This document shows, one piece after another, positions 5,774 through 5,923 of a stretch of DNA of 5,923 nucleotides. Both the position numbers and the translations under genes were made by a program. The stretch covers positions 1-5,923 of the forward strand of contig CAYYFR010000298.1 in the NCBI GenBank assembly GCA_964470865.1, in the 5' to 3' direction. The notes under the pieces are model-generated. The model did no database searches, was not told the origin of the DNA, and worked only from the letters and a program-made list of their open reading frames with translations. The stretch's first letter is position 1. Each line of letters begins with the position of its first letter. This DNA comes from JAEUOS01 sp964470865. GTDB lineage: Bacteria; Pseudomonadota; Gammaproteobacteria; Burkholderiales; JAEUOS01.

Positions 5774-5923
5774 TCCCAACGCTGCGGCCTTGATGCGCGG
5801 CTCCACCGCGACCAGCGGCAGTCCGTAGGCCGTGCCCATCGACACCCCGACCCAGCCGCTGCGCCCGGCATCGCTGCGCTCGTCCGCGCACAGCCGGTCG
5901 ATCACCGCCCGCCAGTGGGCATT
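5774..5923 (-). pseudogene. alpha/beta hydrolase fragment, 3' end missing
   Basis: Reading the minus strand from the right edge gives about 50 residues typical of the middle of an alpha/beta hydrolase (dienelactone hydrolase-like group). They include the nucleophile elbow GVSMG (5834-5848, Ser as nucleophile) followed by TAYGLPLVAVEPRIKAA. After about 5774 the family pattern fades. The frame runs on without a stop into the complement of the kinase gene, and the other frames give no continuation. The strand and helix carrying the catalytic Asp and His are therefore absent, and the gene looks cut off at its 3' end by a rearrangement. The start lies beyond the window. The family call is from memory of the motif, so it is moderate. 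Confidence 0.5.

Noticed and set aside
4235..5905. A 556-codon open frame on the minus strand spanning the kinase gene.
   Set aside because: Only its first 50 or so residues (5774-5923) look like a real protein; the rest is the complement of an intact kinase. I list only the hydrolase fragment.

Overview
The window is GC-rich and reads like a chromosomal segment of a proteobacterium, most likely a betaproteobacterium. That placement rests on codon use, the EnvZ/OmpR-type regulators and the style of the periplasmic proteins. It is an inference; no rRNA or marker gene is present. Nearly all of the window is explained by one metal-handling locus, apparently for copper, with a broken or partial gene at each edge.

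Layout. At 2-307 (+) is the C-terminal part of a small c-type cytochrome with one CxxCH haem site, running off the left edge. From 3239 down to 356, on the minus strand and probably one operon, lie three genes for exported proteins. The first is a 152-aa Met/His/Gly-rich periplasmic protein (2781-3239). The second is a 509-aa Tat-exported CueO-type multicopper oxidase with all copper ligands visible (1098-2627). The third is a 223-aa class I methyltransferase fold that carries a signal peptide (356-1027). Divergent from them, at 3465-5704 (+), is a two-gene operon with an ATGA stop/start overlap: an OmpR-type response regulator and an EnvZ-type sensor kinase. The kinase's periplasmic loop holds an unusual Met/Gly-rich stretch. 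At the right edge (5774-5923, minus) is a fragment of an alpha/beta hydrolase whose C-terminal part is missing.

How it may work (inference). The kinase loop, the small periplasmic protein and the oxidase all point to Cu(I) chemistry in the periplasm: sensing through clustered methionines, buffering or delivery by the Met/His protein, and oxidation by the oxidase. The oxidase lacks the Met-rich insert that E. coli CueO carries, while the adjacent small gene encodes a segment of similar composition. The insert's role may therefore be supplied in trans. The 225-bp divergent promoter region holds two GTTAC half-sites exactly 10 bp apart, plus an inverted copy 60 bp upstream, which is a plausible operator for the OmpR-type regulator. 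The exported methyltransferase is the least explained member.

I saw no tRNA, rRNA, CRISPR array, insertion sequence or origin in the window.
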